Under the pieces are notes generated by a model. It saw only the letters and a list, made by a program, of their open reading frames with translations. It was not told the origin of the DNA and ran no database searches. A stretch of 64,000 nucleotides of DNA, from assembly GCF_021869535.1 (NCBI RefSeq), contig NW_026262648.1, positions 2,108,001-2,172,000 on the forward strand, written 5' to 3'. This document shows, piece after piece, positions 24,601 through 40,897 of this stretch. This DNA is from Mytilus californianus. Lineage: Eukaryota; Mollusca; Bivalvia; Mytilida; Mytilidae. Position 1 is the first letter of the stretch. The number at the start of each line of letters is the position of its first letter. The position numbers and the translations under genes were made by a program.

Positions 24601-26905
24601 GGGTCCGTTCGCGCCCAATCACGTTCGCCCCCTTTCACTTTCGCACCCTACACGTTCGCACCCAAAGTCCGTTCGCACCCTACACGTTCGCGCCCAATTT
24701 TTATTGGTTTTGTGTTTAATAATTTGTAAACGAGTTTTGGTAAGTGTATTGCTATAAATATATATTTTTTCATTGTTTCTAAATAAAGTGAGATTCTGAC
24801 AAGGTTTTTTTTTGTGTCATGGTAAATGTATTGCTATAAACATTTTTTTTTCATTGTTTTCAAATAAAGTGAGATTCTGACGACCAGTATTTTGTTTTTG
24901 TGTTGAATAATTTTTAATCATATTTAGGTAAGTGTATTTCTCTATATATATATATATCTATCTATATATAATATATATAGAATCATATGCAAAACGGTGT
25001 AGCCGAGACCATTGATTGGCGCGCTAAAATATTCCATTGACTGGGTCAGATTAGGTGAATGTTCGTCTGTAACGCCCACAACTCATGACGTATTTATTAT
25101 AGACATTTAAAGTGTGGGGTCACCAAAGGGTCTCAACGCCTAAATAAAATAATTCGAAAAACTAATCAGGAATAACCTTTGTGTTTTGATTTATATTGAA
25201 TACTTAAACGTTCTTTACTTGTGTTTTCGTTATGTTTTGATAATCAATTTTTATGATATCGCACGTTCTTTCAGCAAAAAAAAAGGATTTAAATGGCTTT
25301 AAAAGTTAAAACGCATGTGTTGATTATTATCTTTTTTTTCGGACGTCAAAGCGATTTAACAATTGCGGTTGTCCAATTATGTCATCTTTTAACTTTTATC
25401 AGGTCAAAATTTTATTTTAGAACGAATGCACGATCAACTTTAAAAAGTGTGCAAACACAAAACATATAGACTAAATATACTTCTTTCTTGTCTTTTTCGT
25501 ACTTGCAAGTTATTAGACAGTAAAAAGGCTATTTGGATCAAGCCTTGTGAAATTTGCATTTATGTTTTTGAATAGGTAAAATGTATAGTTTGGTGAACTT
25601 TTCTGCTAACTACTATACTTGTGAAAAATCCTTGGCAACAGAAACATATTCAGCTTTTTTTTTAATCGACCCAATTTACATAGTAATGGACAACTTCGTA
25701 CATTTTATGATCGCAAATAAAATATGTATATAATATACTGTGCACTGTAGTTCGTATATATACTGAGACCCTTTGGCAACCCCACAGTTTAAATGTTTAT
25801 AATAAATACGTCGTGAGTTGTGGGCGTTACAGACGAACGTTCACCTAATCTGACCCAGTCAATGGGATATTTTAGCGCGCCAATCAATGGTCTCTCAATA
25901 CACTGTTTTGCACGATTCTAAATTATTTTTTTCATTGTTTCTAAATAAAGTGAGATTCTGACAACGTTTTTTTAGGTGTTGATAAAATCTTAATAATGTT
26001 TTGGTTAGTGTATTGCTATAAATATTTCTTTTTTATTGTTTCAAAAGGAAATGGGATTCTGACAACGTTTTTTTTTTATGTGTTGAATAATTCGTAATCA
26101 TGTTTTGGATAGTGTATTGCTATAAATATTTTTCTTCATTGTTTATGAATAAAGTGAGATTCTGACACACATGAGACCAAAGGAGCCAAGCTGTTAAAAC
26201 AATTATCTTTCATGTTTTTTTATTTAAAATCTTCAAAGTTTTACTCATACCAAGCTAAATACATGCAGTATTTACATTTAAAGCAAGTTAAAACAACCAT
26301 GACAACAATCATGATTTTTAAACACTCAACAATAACATCATATTAGGCTGTGTATAAATACCAATTAGCAGTAATCATACATAATTAACATTTGATAATT
26401 AATCATCAGATCAATTTAAAACAATATTTCATTTAAAAATTCCCCAATTTTAATTTATGAAAATTAAAATATTTTGATATAAACATCTACAAAACATCTA
26501 AAAATTTATCAGGTTTTTGAATATAAAAAAGGGTGCGAACGGACCTAGGGGGCGAACGTGTGGGGTGCGAACGTGTATTGGGCGCGAACGGACCCGATAC
26601 CCATTTTACCAGGACTAATTATCACTTACATACGCCCTCACCTGAACCCGCCCCTGAATTTTACAAAGACTAGAAAAGAGATCTTGTGAATATGATCATA
26701 CATATAGATACATTTACATGTATGTCTCTGATATGTTATCATCACGTACCTTTACTTTTTTATTTTGTGCACATTTTCCCTCTTCCCTTTCCTGGTGAAG
26801 AACTGCGGAAGTGGTTAACGTGCTACTGGAAAATTTTGTTTTCTTGCATATAAAAGACTGAAATAAACGGTGCTTAGAATTTCGAAGAAGGCAAGAAATG
26901 ATCAT
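18613..26905 (-). CDS. DCC/DUF393-family thiol-disulfide oxidoreductase-like protein
   Basis: There are three minus-strand exons. Exon 1 is 26750-26905 (52 codons, donor AAAG/GTACGT). Exon 2 is 19736-19957 (74 codons, acceptor TTTTCCAG, donor GTGAGT). Exon 3 is 18613-18816 (67 codons plus TGA, acceptor GTTTTCCAG). All junctions are phase 0, giving 193 residues. The N-terminus is basic, Ser/Thr-rich and free of acids until residue 39, so mitochondrial import is likely. Exon 2 opens with VLYDGQCPICAIEI, the DxxCPxC signature of the DUF393/DCC family, followed by the VVNFVDIA strand. Exon 3 carries the family's C-terminal MEGMKVMYNAVGLTWL and DRFYRWFAVNRYRMTGR blocks. The CPIC pair (residues about 60-63) is the presumed redox centre. 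The biochemical role in animals is poorly known. The gene is divergent from the PRMT gene, about 4 kb away. Confidence 0.85.
19463..19660 (+). mobile_element. Short mussel retro-repeat in DCC intron 2
   Basis: A complete 3' unit runs from 'TTAGGCTGTTGGTTTTCTCA' to 'CATTGACAATAATACCAC' and 'TTCTTATTTTTATA'. It is antisense to the gene. Confidence 0.7.
20577..21715 (+). mobile_element. TACGACCGCA-family element, copy B
   Basis: It starts 'GCTCCGCTGGGGCGCAGC', then TTGATACGACCGCAG, and ends '...TTTTTTTGGGGTCGTATAA', giving subterminal inverted repeats TACGACCGCA/TGGGGTCGTA. The interior has four tandem copies of about 150-165 bp beginning 'CCCCTTTTTGGC' or 'CCCCTAATTCC' and containing 'AGAGATCCATACACTTACAC'. 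It lies in DCC intron 1. The next stretch, 21716-22900, shows no recognisable element. Confidence 0.7.
22902..23512 (+). mobile_element. TACGACCGCA-family element, copy C (3' part only)
   Basis: It begins abruptly with 'CCATATCATTATTATTTGC', identical to 20770 onward in copy B, then loses some of the internal units. It ends with a well-preserved 'TTTTTTTGCGGTCGTATAA'. The 5' end of the element is absent. The following 23515-23575 has GTGCGAACATG-like motifs resembling the arms of the foldback at 24.6-26.6 kb. Confidence 0.65.
24364..24523. mobile_element. MITE with CAG-GGCGGATCC termini (copy 2)
   Basis: The ends are CAGTGGCGGATCC and AAATCCGCCTCTG. It is flanked by TGGGGA on both sides (24358-24363 and 24524-24529). 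The inside has GGGGGCCC runs like copy 1. The region 23580-24350 before it contains no other recognisable element. Confidence 0.7.
24594..26600. mobile_element. Foldback-like element with CGTTCGC arms
   Basis: The left arm (24594-24699) has repeated 'CCGTTCGCGCCCAAT' and 'ACGTTCGCACCC' motifs. The right arm (26530-26600) is their inverse ('GGGTGCGAACGGACC', 'ATTGGGCGCGAACGGACCC'). The outermost GGGTCCGTTCGCGCCCAAT is shared exactly. The interior has five degenerate units of about 80 bp ending 'AATAAAGTGAGATTCTGAC' (24783, 24865, 25945, 26043 and 26149). A separate TIR element splits them. It has no ORF. It lies in DCC intron 1, very close to exon 1. Confidence 0.6.
24978..25920. mobile_element. 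TIR DNA element, 943 bp, nested in the foldback
   Basis: Terminal inverted repeats of about 157 bp lie at 24978-25135 and 25764-25920. They share blocks such as 'CATTGATTGGCGCGCTAAAA', 'GACTGGGTCAGATTAGGTGAA' minus one, and 'CAAAGGGTCTCA' / 'TGAGACCCTTTGG'. The ends read TAGAATC...GATTCTA, compatible with TA target duplication. The interior (about 630 bp) is AT-rich without an ORF, so it is non-autonomous. Confidence 0.7.
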
Positions 26906-27443
26906 TTTGAGATTTGTTGTTTTATAACAGCAGGAAGTTTACATGTCTATTCTAATTTTAAAAACAGTTCCAGGTAGACACGTAAGGGAAACCATTTTCT
27001 GTTTTACTCAATCTGATCTACTCACAGTGGTGAACACTCTTCCAATCGAGTTATTATTTGAAAAGAAAAGGGGAACAAAATGTAAACAACTTTTTAAGAT
27101 AGCTTACAAAATAAATGCTATTGAGAAATGCATAAAAATAACTTTTATTTGCGGATAGATATACATTGTTTTTCCGTTATGAACTTTTTTTAGGCAACTC
27201 TATAAATTACCGGAAGCACGTGTTTCTCATGTTGACAAACATCAGATTTTTTCTTCATGCTTCACGTTCAGGAATAACTAATTACCGTTAGTTTATAATT
27301 ATATTATGTTATTATTTTCTCTCATGTACAATCTGTTTTAAACCAAATATCTGGAAAATGATATGACTAAAACAGTTTAGACAATAACAAAACATAGTCA
27401 TAGATCGATGTCTGAAGACTGAACTGCTGAAGGAACTGCACCC

Positions 27444-27768
27444 ACAGGCACTTGTTTTCTATCACATGAGTTTGAAATCTTAGCAATGACTGTGTATAAA
27501 TATGTCAATCTCGACTATCACAGTAGAGCTGCTCTCGAAGAGTCGCCTCTCTTCGAGAGCAGCTCTACTGTGATAGTCGAGTTTGTCGCCTCTCTAGCTA
27601 GCTGCATCTCTTCGAGAGCAGCTCTACTGTGATAGTCGAGTTTGACATATTTATACACCGTCATTGCTGAGATTTCAAACTCCAGTGTTTCTATCCATGG
27701 CAAGATCTACTGTACCTAAGATATATAGGGATAGTAGATCTTGCCATGGATAGAAAACAAGTGACTGT
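27444..27768. mobile_element. Multi-hairpin MITE-like element
   Basis: The ends ACAGGCACTTGTTTTCTATC and GATAGAAAACAAGTGACTGT are inverted repeats (19 of 20). Inside is a perfect 33-bp stem (27510-27542 and 27549-27581) with a 6-base loop. The right arm of this stem is repeated again at about 27607-27639. A second 23-bp stem (about 27690-27712 and 27736-27758) contains TCCATGGCAAGATCTAC. It lies upstream of DCC exon 1. The 26910-27440 stretch before it shows nothing definite. Confidence 0.65.
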
Positions 27769-28193
27769 ACCTTTAACCTAATGTTAGTGTAATAGTCCTA
27801 GGGCAATTAATATGAAACAGGTCTTACCTGTGAAAGAGGCGAGATGCATCAAATATTTTTAAATTTTACAAATTATGACATTTAAAACAAATAACTATCA
27901 TGTAAAAACAATCCGTAACTGTTGATATGATAATAACCTACATGCTTTTATGTCGATCCAGGCACAAGTTGTTCTGGTCAAAGTAGATCACACTCAAATT
28001 TAAATTGAATCGGGGACCAGTTTTAATTTTTTACAATAGAAAAAAATTAGGCATTGGCTATTTTGCCGGCTCCGACAAAATAGCCTCTAAGGTGCTATTT
28101 TACCAGCTAAAAAAAAAATAGCCTCCTTGGTACAGCAAAATAGCGATTTATATAGAGTTTTGCTATTTTGCTGGTCTTATTTCCAGGGGCGGA

Positions 28194-28480
28194 TCCAGGA
28201 TTTTAGGTTAGGGGGGCACAAACTTAAGTTTTTCGCCTCACTCCGCTCATTCAAAAAAAAATTTCATTGGATATATAGCAGTTTGACAAACACAAATTTT
28301 GATCATTAAGAAGCTTAGTATTTCCTTTTAATACAACAGAATATGATTAAAATGTTCAGCTGATTTTTACAGAGTTATCTCATTGTAGTGTTATGTACCA
28401 CCTTAAGCTGAGGACAACCCATGCTTTGCAAATTTTAGGGGGGGGGGGGGGGCGCACGCCCCCGACTGAATCTGCCCCTG
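28194..28480. mobile_element. MITE with CAG-GGCGGATCC termini (copy 3)
   Basis: The ends are CAGGGGCGGATCC and GAATCTGCCCCTG. The 5-bp direct repeat ATTTC flanks both sides (28189-28193 and 28481-28485). There is a G run of 14 near the right end. Confidence 0.7.
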
Positions 28481-28714
28481 ATTTCAGATTTTTAATCAGA
28501 CTGTATGAAATAAAAACTTTATTTAAACTATTTATGCACAAATGATATAATATGTTGCTAGATGTTAATAACCTTTTAGTCTTCGCTTTGCTTTCAGGGT
28601 CTGGTTTATTCACTTTTGGTGAACATTACATGTATGCAGACGTTAATATCTGTTGAATATTGATGTTCGAAAATGGAAGACGACAATTTGTTATCAAAGT
28701 AATAGCGCTAGGAT

Positions 28715-28900
28715 GTTTTTAGTCCCCAACCGACGAGTCGAAGGGGACTTTAGGTTTGCACTCCGTCTGTCTGTTAGTCCGTCTGTCTGTCCATCCGTCA
28801 GTCTGGCAAATCAGTTTTCCACACTTTTTTTCTTCGTTCTTGAAGATATTGATTTGATATTTGGTATATAGTTTTATCATGGCAAGTTATAGATCAAGTT
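28715..28900 (+). repeat. Interspersed repeat with 'CCGTCTGTC' phrase
   Basis: 'GTCGAAGGGGACTTTAGG' and 'CTCCGTCTGTCTGTTAGTCC' are typical of a common bivalve repeat. From 28900 to 29600 and from 29665 to 30685 no other element is recognised. Confidence 0.45.
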
Positions 28901-30686
28901 CGAATTTTGTTCCGGTCTGATGATTTAGTCCAGAGTTATCATGGTCCATATCTAATGTTAGAGTACTACATTTTGTATGTTATACCATATCTCTGTACAA
29001 AGGTAGGTTAACTCATTTTTTAAAAGACATTTTTATAAGTGTTTATAACATTTTCTTGATATTTTTCCCTTGTGCTTCGTTTTTTTTGGTTAAAAGACAA
29101 AGATTCCATCTAAAAACAACTACATACATGCAGAAATTATCTTTTGCTTGATGAGCCTGTCAGTTTTTACAGTTTATTTAAAATATGCATAACTTGGAAT
29201 AATTTGTAGATCATGATCAGGACATAACCTTGAAGTAGATCATTCTAACTCTAAAGAAGACCAATCAGGTTACTTAAAATTGATGACCTTTGTCTGATTG
29301 TAAGAGTAGTTATTGTTAATGAATATATTTGATTACAGAAAAAATCCAAGGGTACTTTTAAAAGCTTTAGCACACTAACTTACTGTCCAAGCACACTGGT
29401 GAAATTAATGTACAAGAGAAAAGGATAATAGATCTATGTAGGAAAATTAAAGAAATGTTTGTCAAAATATTGAAAATTAATGAGATTAGCATTTGAAGAT
29501 CAAAGGAAACACCAAAATCACTTAACTAGGTGATAACTGAATTTATCAAATCACTGAAATAGGTGATAATGAAATCACTTGTATTTAGTAGTACCCCTGA
29601 CTGATTAAGACCGGCAAAATAGCAAAACTCAATATAATTCGCTATTTTGCAGGAGCCGGCAATATAAAATTATATATATACATGTGTTACAGGGGTTCAA
29701 ATTAGGGGTGGTCAGAGGTTTGTGACCTTCCATTTAAGGGTTCAGACCTTCCTGTCACTAGTTAGTTACACCCAACAGGCTTTTGTACTTTTGCAGGTTA
29801 AACAAATTTCAAAAGCATTTTGAACAAAAAATATAAAAATCTAGTATAAAAATATTCTTAGAATATGTAAATTTACTGAAAAGAAATTATGTGTTTGCTT
29901 AAATTCTTCACAATTGATTTGATGTGACCAGTCAACGTACAAGATTATGTGTTCTTAAGCAGCAATTTAAACCAGAACAATTAAAAGGTACAAAGTGTTA
30001 TTTAATACAGCATATATATAGCATGTATTATAAGTGTTGGGAAAAGGAGAAGCCTTTTTCTGACTGAATTTATTTTAGAAATTCAGAAAAAAAATGAGGT
30101 TGATGTAGTAAGATATGATGAGAGCTTTGGAATTGTAAGCATTTTCTGTTTTTAGAAATTGAATTTTCAATTAAAATTGGACTTTCTAAGAGTGAAGGAG
30201 GACATTTTAGTATTTTGTGTCAAAGGTACTGGACCTTCCATTGCTTAAAGTAAATTTGAACCTGGGGTGTATGACTTGTACATGTTGTAATTCATAAATA
30301 TTAATAATGAATTCTATCAATAATAGCAAAGGTGGACAATCAAAAACTGTGGTGCCTTTAATACATATTCAAATATATACTTTTCATTAGAGGAGACATA
30401 TATTAAGATTTCATATCAAAATATATTATTTTTTTGATTATCAATGATTATTATAGTTATGATTTATTTGCAAGTTACATCCATATGGGTCAAGCAAAAA
30501 CACACAAAATATTATAACACAACAGTCAAGAATTGCAAGTTTAAACTTAAAACAAAAACCTATTTATGTTCTAATGTAACTTTTGAAGGACATGGACCTC
30601 ATTTTTGCAGAGCCACACAAACCCTACCAGAAAAAGGGGATACTAAATGAATAGGCCTACAAATGATTGTGCAGTATAAATATAAG

Positions 30687-30800
30687 AATAAGAAGATGTT
30701 GTATGATTGCCAATGAGACAACTATCCACAAGAGACCAACTATAGGTCACTGTACGGCCTTCAACAATGAGTAAAACCGATACCGCATAGTCATCTATAT
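30687..30800 (-). mobile_element. Short mussel retro-repeat, well-preserved core
   Basis: 'GATTGCCAATGAGACAACTA', 'TCACTGTACGGCCTTCAACA' and 'CCGATACCGCATAGTC' are all intact. It lies about 130 bases before the PRMT start codon. Confidence 0.75.
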
Positions 30801-30850
30801 AAAGCATTTATATGTTGATTATGATTTTATTAGATGTTATCAAAGCATGA

Positions 30851-36252
<5,402 letters not shown>

Positions 36253-36392
36253 TAAGAACTATACAGATATCTTTATATGTGATATAGATTAATGATGTAG
36301 CAATTACAAATTTATTGATTTAAAAGTTTTGATTTTGTGTTTGGTAGAATGAAAATGTTGGTACTAGCTATAAAGGATAACTGTGCATGTAC

Positions 36393-37160
36393 AGGCACAG
36401 GACGTTTGCGTTTTTTTACCTGTAACACGATAGGACATTTGTGCTCCAAACACTATGGACATTTGCGCTTTAAATTTTGATACACCTGTAGTAAATTGAC
36501 AGGACATTTGCGCTTTTCACCTTTATTTGTCTACCTGTAATTTTAATGAGTTACGTGAATAAATTCAACTTGTTTTTGTCGTTAGTTAGTTCACATTGAC
36601 ACAGTCTTAAACATAGAGTATAAAGTTGTAGAGACAAGTAAAAGAAAAAAAATGTATATGTCATGATGGATTTTTATCATTGAACAACAGTCGGTTAATT
36701 ACATTAAAATTCATTTTATTGATGAACAGGCATATCAGTCAAGAATTGAGAAATAGAGACTAGAATATGTATTTGAAATAAGGGAGAATTACCAGTCAGA
36801 ACAGATTACAAGAGCAAAATTGTTCATTCCTTGGGCTTCAGATATCAAGCGAAAATTGACATGTGATAACTACATGTACATTGTATGCGTGTATTTGATG
36901 TCTTTATAATGTTTACTTTTAGGTTTATATAACTATATCAATGTGCTATGAAATTACTTTTAAACGCGAATGTCCTATGGAATGACTATTAAACATTTAA
37001 CCATTAAGAAAATATTGTAAAAGCACAAATGTCCTATAATAAAAGCGTAAATGTCCATATTTAAAAAGCACAAATGTCCAATGAATTGAAGCGCAAATGT
37101 CCATTAAAGAAAGCACAAATGTCTTATGGAAAAGCGCAAACATCCCGCGCCTATGTCATT
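36393..37160. mobile_element. Foldback-like element with GGACATTTGCGC arms
   Basis: The left arm (36393-36525) has GGACGTTTGCG, GGACATTTGTGC and two GGACATTTGCGCTTT motifs spaced about 25-45 bases apart. The right arm (37015-37155) has at least six inverted motifs (GCACAAATGTCC, GCGCAAATGTCC). The ends 'ACAGGCACAGGACGTTTGCG' and 'CGCAAACATCCCGCGCCTAT' are inverted repeats, with ATGT on both outer sides. It begins about 140 bases after the PRMT stop codon and could be transcribed in its 3' UTR. Confidence 0.6.
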
Positions 37161-37321
37161 GTCATGATTTTTGTAAGCAAACATTTCCTCTTCTAGTTAT
37201 TTTGTTATATCTAATTATCATGACTTCTTCATACTTTAGTTAGAAAAAACAATTATACTCTGACAATAAGTCAGGACACTTAGTTAAAAGATTTGAGAAG
37301 ACTAAATTTTTGTGACCTATT

Positions 37322-38160
37322 TTTCATACGACAGCAAAAATATTTTGGGGTTGTATATTGCTATCACATCATCGTTGTCTGTGTCGTTTTTTTGGTTTTC
37401 AGACAATAACTTTAGTTTAAGTGTATGAATCCCTATGAAATTTAAGCAAAAGGTTTAATACCACAGAAGGAAGGTCTGGATTGTTTTTGGGGGTGATGGT
37501 CCCAACCGTTGACGAATTAGGGGCAAAAAAGGGGCCCAAAACAAGCATTTTTCTAGTTTCAGGACAATGATTATAACTTGTGTATAAGTATTTTGGTTGC
37601 TCTGAAATTGTACCACAAGGTTCAATACCACAAGTAGAAGGTTGGGATTCATTTTTGGGGTAATTGCCCAAACTGTTTAGGAATTGGGTGCCAAAAAGGG
37701 TCTAAAACAAGCATTTTTCTAGTTTTCTGACAATAACTTGTGTTTTAAGTGTATGGATGTCTCTTAAATTGTACCACATTTTACAAAAAGAAAATTTCTT
37801 CAAATGTCAATTTTTTTCCCCCCGATTTAAGAAATTGTCAATTTTCCAAAGAAAAATTGGGGGTCACAATTTATTTTGCTAATTCTTTGTATATAGTCTA
37901 AAAACAGATTTACTTAGTATTGCGCAACAGCACAGTGTATTGCACAACAGCAAGATATCTTGAATTGAATATAAATTCAAATCATATAACCAATTTCAAG
38001 TTCTTTGACTACATTTATTCTGTGTCAGAAACCTATAATGTGTCAAATATTTAATTACAATCCAAATTCAGACCTGTATCAAGCTTGAATATTATGTCCA
38101 TTTTTCCCCCAACTGTTCAAGGTTGGACTTCTGCGGTCCTATCCAGCTCGTAAGCAGTTT
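37322..38160 (-). mobile_element. TACGACCGCA-family element, copy E
   Basis: It runs from 'TTTTCATACGACAGCAAAAA' on the plus strand to 'CTGCGGTCCTATCCAGCTC' at the other end. The interior matches copy A ('ATTGCCCAAACTGTTTAGG', 'TTCAATACCACAAGTAGAAGG'). Confidence 0.65.
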
Positions 38161-38169
38161 ATTTCTCGT

Positions 38170-39900
38170 TATGGAGTAATTGTTTATATCATTTTTGCCA
38201 TCCCTTTGCAACTGTCGCCCTTTGTCCATTCTGATGTCCATTGTCCTGTGTTAACTTGTACAAAGATTTTCTCCTCTAAAATATCTGGACCAATTTCAAA
38301 CAAACTAGGGCTGAATGATCCTTACATATAGGGTATCTGGTATACAGATTGTGCCCTTTTATTCTTGTCCATCAAGAAACATGGCTGCCATGGCTAGAAA
38401 TAGAACATATCGGGTAAAATGCAGTTTTTGGCTTATTTCTCAAAAACTGAAGCAGTTAAAGCAAAACTGACATGTTGAAAATGATTAACATGTTAAGATT
38501 TATTTGCCACAAAATTTTTTGGCCAATTGAACAACAAAATTTTAAACAGCAAAAATGTTCAGCAAGTTTTGATCTACAAAAACGTGAAACTGACCGAAAT
38601 TGTAAATTGATCCCTTATAGTAGTTATTGCCTTTGAAAGACAATTTTAATTAAATTTAAAAGTTACAGTTTTTTGCATAAACTAGGCTAGATAGAGAGAA
38701 ATTTTAAACATTGTTGAAATCCGTACGGACAGTGGTCTCTTTAAACAGTTCCAAAGACAGTAGAGTCCCAGTAGTCTTCAAAGTTGATCAAATAATGTAC
38801 CATTCCTTGGTTGTAGGCAGTTCATTTATTAGGTTTGAGTTGTCTTTGGGCTTTGATTTTTTATACCTGGGCATGACTGGTTATCATTTTGAAGTTTGGG
38901 AAAAGTACCTGTAATGCATGAATAATGAAAAGATACCATTTTTAGCTCGCATCACTGGGCATCCGTCTTCGTCGTAAAAATTTTCAAAGCTCTTCTTTTA
39001 AACTACTAAACCAATTTCAACCAAACTTGGGATTGATGATCCTTAAAGTATCTAGTATGCAGTTTCGTATTTTATTTTTCTGCCATTAACAAACATGGCT
39101 GCCATGGCTAAAAATAGAACATAGGGGTGAAATGCAGTTTTTGGCTTCTTCCTCAAAAAGTAAAACAGAGCAAAATTAAAGGGATAAAAATTATCAGCAG
39201 GTCAAGATCTATCAATTAGGAAATTTTTCAAAGAATCAGACAAACCAATTTGGAGGTATTGCTTCTGAAATAATTTTTATGAAATTTCTGTTTTTTGTTG
39301 TTATCTTCAAAATATTATAGATTATAGATAAAGAAAAATTTTAAACAGCAAAAATGTTCAGTAAAGTTAGGTCTACGGCTAAGTTAAATACATTAATCTA
39401 TTGCAAAACATGAAACCCCGGCGGGTTAAAATGCAAACATAGTACATAGTTAAAGAACGGAATTCATAAATTGATCCTTTATAGGAGTAATTGCCCTTGA
39501 AAGACTATTTTTATTAAACTTCATGATTTTTATTCAGAAACTATGATAGAGTAAAAGTTCAAACAGAAAAAATGTTCAGCAAATTAAGACCTATAAATTA
39601 GTCAATATGATCGAAATTTTGTCAATTGATTCCTTATAGGAGTTATTGCCCTTTAAAGATATTTGTACCTTTTTTTTTAGGTTTTCACAGAAACTATAAT
39701 AGAAAGAAACTACAAAAATGTTCAGCAAATTAAGAGCTACAAATAAGTCAACCATGACAAAGATGTTCAATTGATTCTTTTTAGGAGTTATTGCCCTTGA
39801 AAGATAATCTTTATTTTACCAATTTCTTTTTTAGTTTTTCCCAAAATCTATGATAGATAAAGAGAACATTTAAAGGCATGCTTAAAACACATATTAATAT
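38170..39900 (+). repeat. Interspersed repeat, tandemly doubled
   Basis: The phrase 'ACATGGCTGCCATGGCTA' plus 'AATAGAACATA' occurs at about 38380 and 39095. 'AGGAGTTATTGCCCTT' occurs at least three times between 39480 and 39800. It is the same family as 2044-3160 in opposite orientation. A short antisense piece of the LINE 3' end ('TTGCAAAACATGAAACCCC', 39413-39450) is embedded. Confidence 0.6.
39413..39452 (-). mobile_element. Fragment of LINE 3' UTR
   Basis: It is the reverse complement of the bases just before the AATAAAG tail of the LINE at 1-1547 ('AACCCGCCAGGGTTTCATG' with one change). It is very short and lacks the TTA tail. Confidence 0.55.
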
Positions 39901-39959
39901 ACATTAAACAGCAAAATAATCATTGAAGCAAGATTTACACAAACAAATTCTAGGTGAGC

Positions 39960-40860
39960 AATTCAGGCTCTTATGAGTATCATTTTAGCTCAGCTGGCCC
40001 AAAGGCTGATGCAACCTTTTGTCATCGCTACTCCTCTCAAACCACACAACAGAATTTCATGAAACCTTTTCAGATAATAAGGACATACTACGTAGATGTG
40101 CATATCGACAGGAAATTACGATTCATTTTTTCCAGGAGTTACGCCCCTTTGAACTTATTTGCCCAATATACTACTGCAACCTTTTGTCATCGCAACTCCT
40201 CTCAAACCACACAATAGAATTTCATGAAACCTTTTAAGATAATAAGGACATACTACGTAGATGTGCATATCGACAGGAAATTACAATTCAATTTTTTTTC
40301 CAGGAGTTACGCCCCTTTGAACTTATTTGCCCAATATACTACTGCAACCTTTTGTCATCGCAACTCCTCTCAAACCACACAACAGAATTTCATGAAACCT
40401 TTTCAGATAATAAGGACATACTACGTAGATGTGCATATCGACAGGAAATTACGATTCAATTTTTTTTCCAGGAGTTACGCCACTTTGAACTTATTTGCCC
40501 AATATACTACTGCAACCTTTTGTCATCGCAACTCCTCTCAAACCACACAACAGAATTTCATGAAACCTTTTCAGATGATAAGGACATACTACGTAGGTGT
40601 GCATATCGACAGGAAATTACGATTCAATTTTTTTTCCAGGAGTTACGCCCCTTTGAACTTATTTGCCCAATAAACTACTGCAACCTTTTGTCATCGCAAC
40701 TCCTCTCAAACCACACAACAGAATTTCATGAAACTGTGTAGATAATAAGGACATACTATGAAGATGTGCATATTGACAGGAAATTATGATTCAATTTTTT
40801 TTTCTGATACAATTTTTTTTTCTTACACTTATTTTATTTCTCCAATGACAATGTGGGGAC
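39960..40860 (+). repeat. Satellite array, five units of about 168 bp
   Basis: Units contain 'TGCAACCTTTTGTCATCGC', 'CAAACCACACAACAGAATTT', 'AAGGACATACTACGTAGATG' and 'CCAGGAGTTACGCCCCTTT', starting near 40010, 40177, 40342, 40511 and 40679. The array ends at the palindrome GTGAGCGCGCTCAC (40872-40885), where the LINE begins. The overlapping open frames have no independent support as genes. Confidence 0.9.
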
Positions 40861-40897
40861 GTGGGGTATGTGAGCGCGCTCACTAAGGTTCTTTAAT

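Larger units (their letters stand above)
28056..29663. mobile_element. Foldback-like element with AAAATAGC arms
   Basis: The left arm (28056-28175) contains alternating GGCTATTTTGCCGGC and GCAAAATAGCG motifs. The right arm (29610-29663) is the inverse (ACCGGCAAAATAGC, CGCTATTTTGCAGGAGCCGG). The shared phrase is 'TATNGAGTTTTGCTATTTTG'. The interior has a nested MITE, then a 28.7-28.9 kb repeat and about 700 bp with no recognisable content. Confidence 0.5.

Noticed and set aside
40019-40741. Overlapping plus-strand frames with repeated HTTEFHET-like peptides
   Set aside because: These are a by-product of the 168-bp satellite. Two frames are open at once, as expected from repetition without stops.
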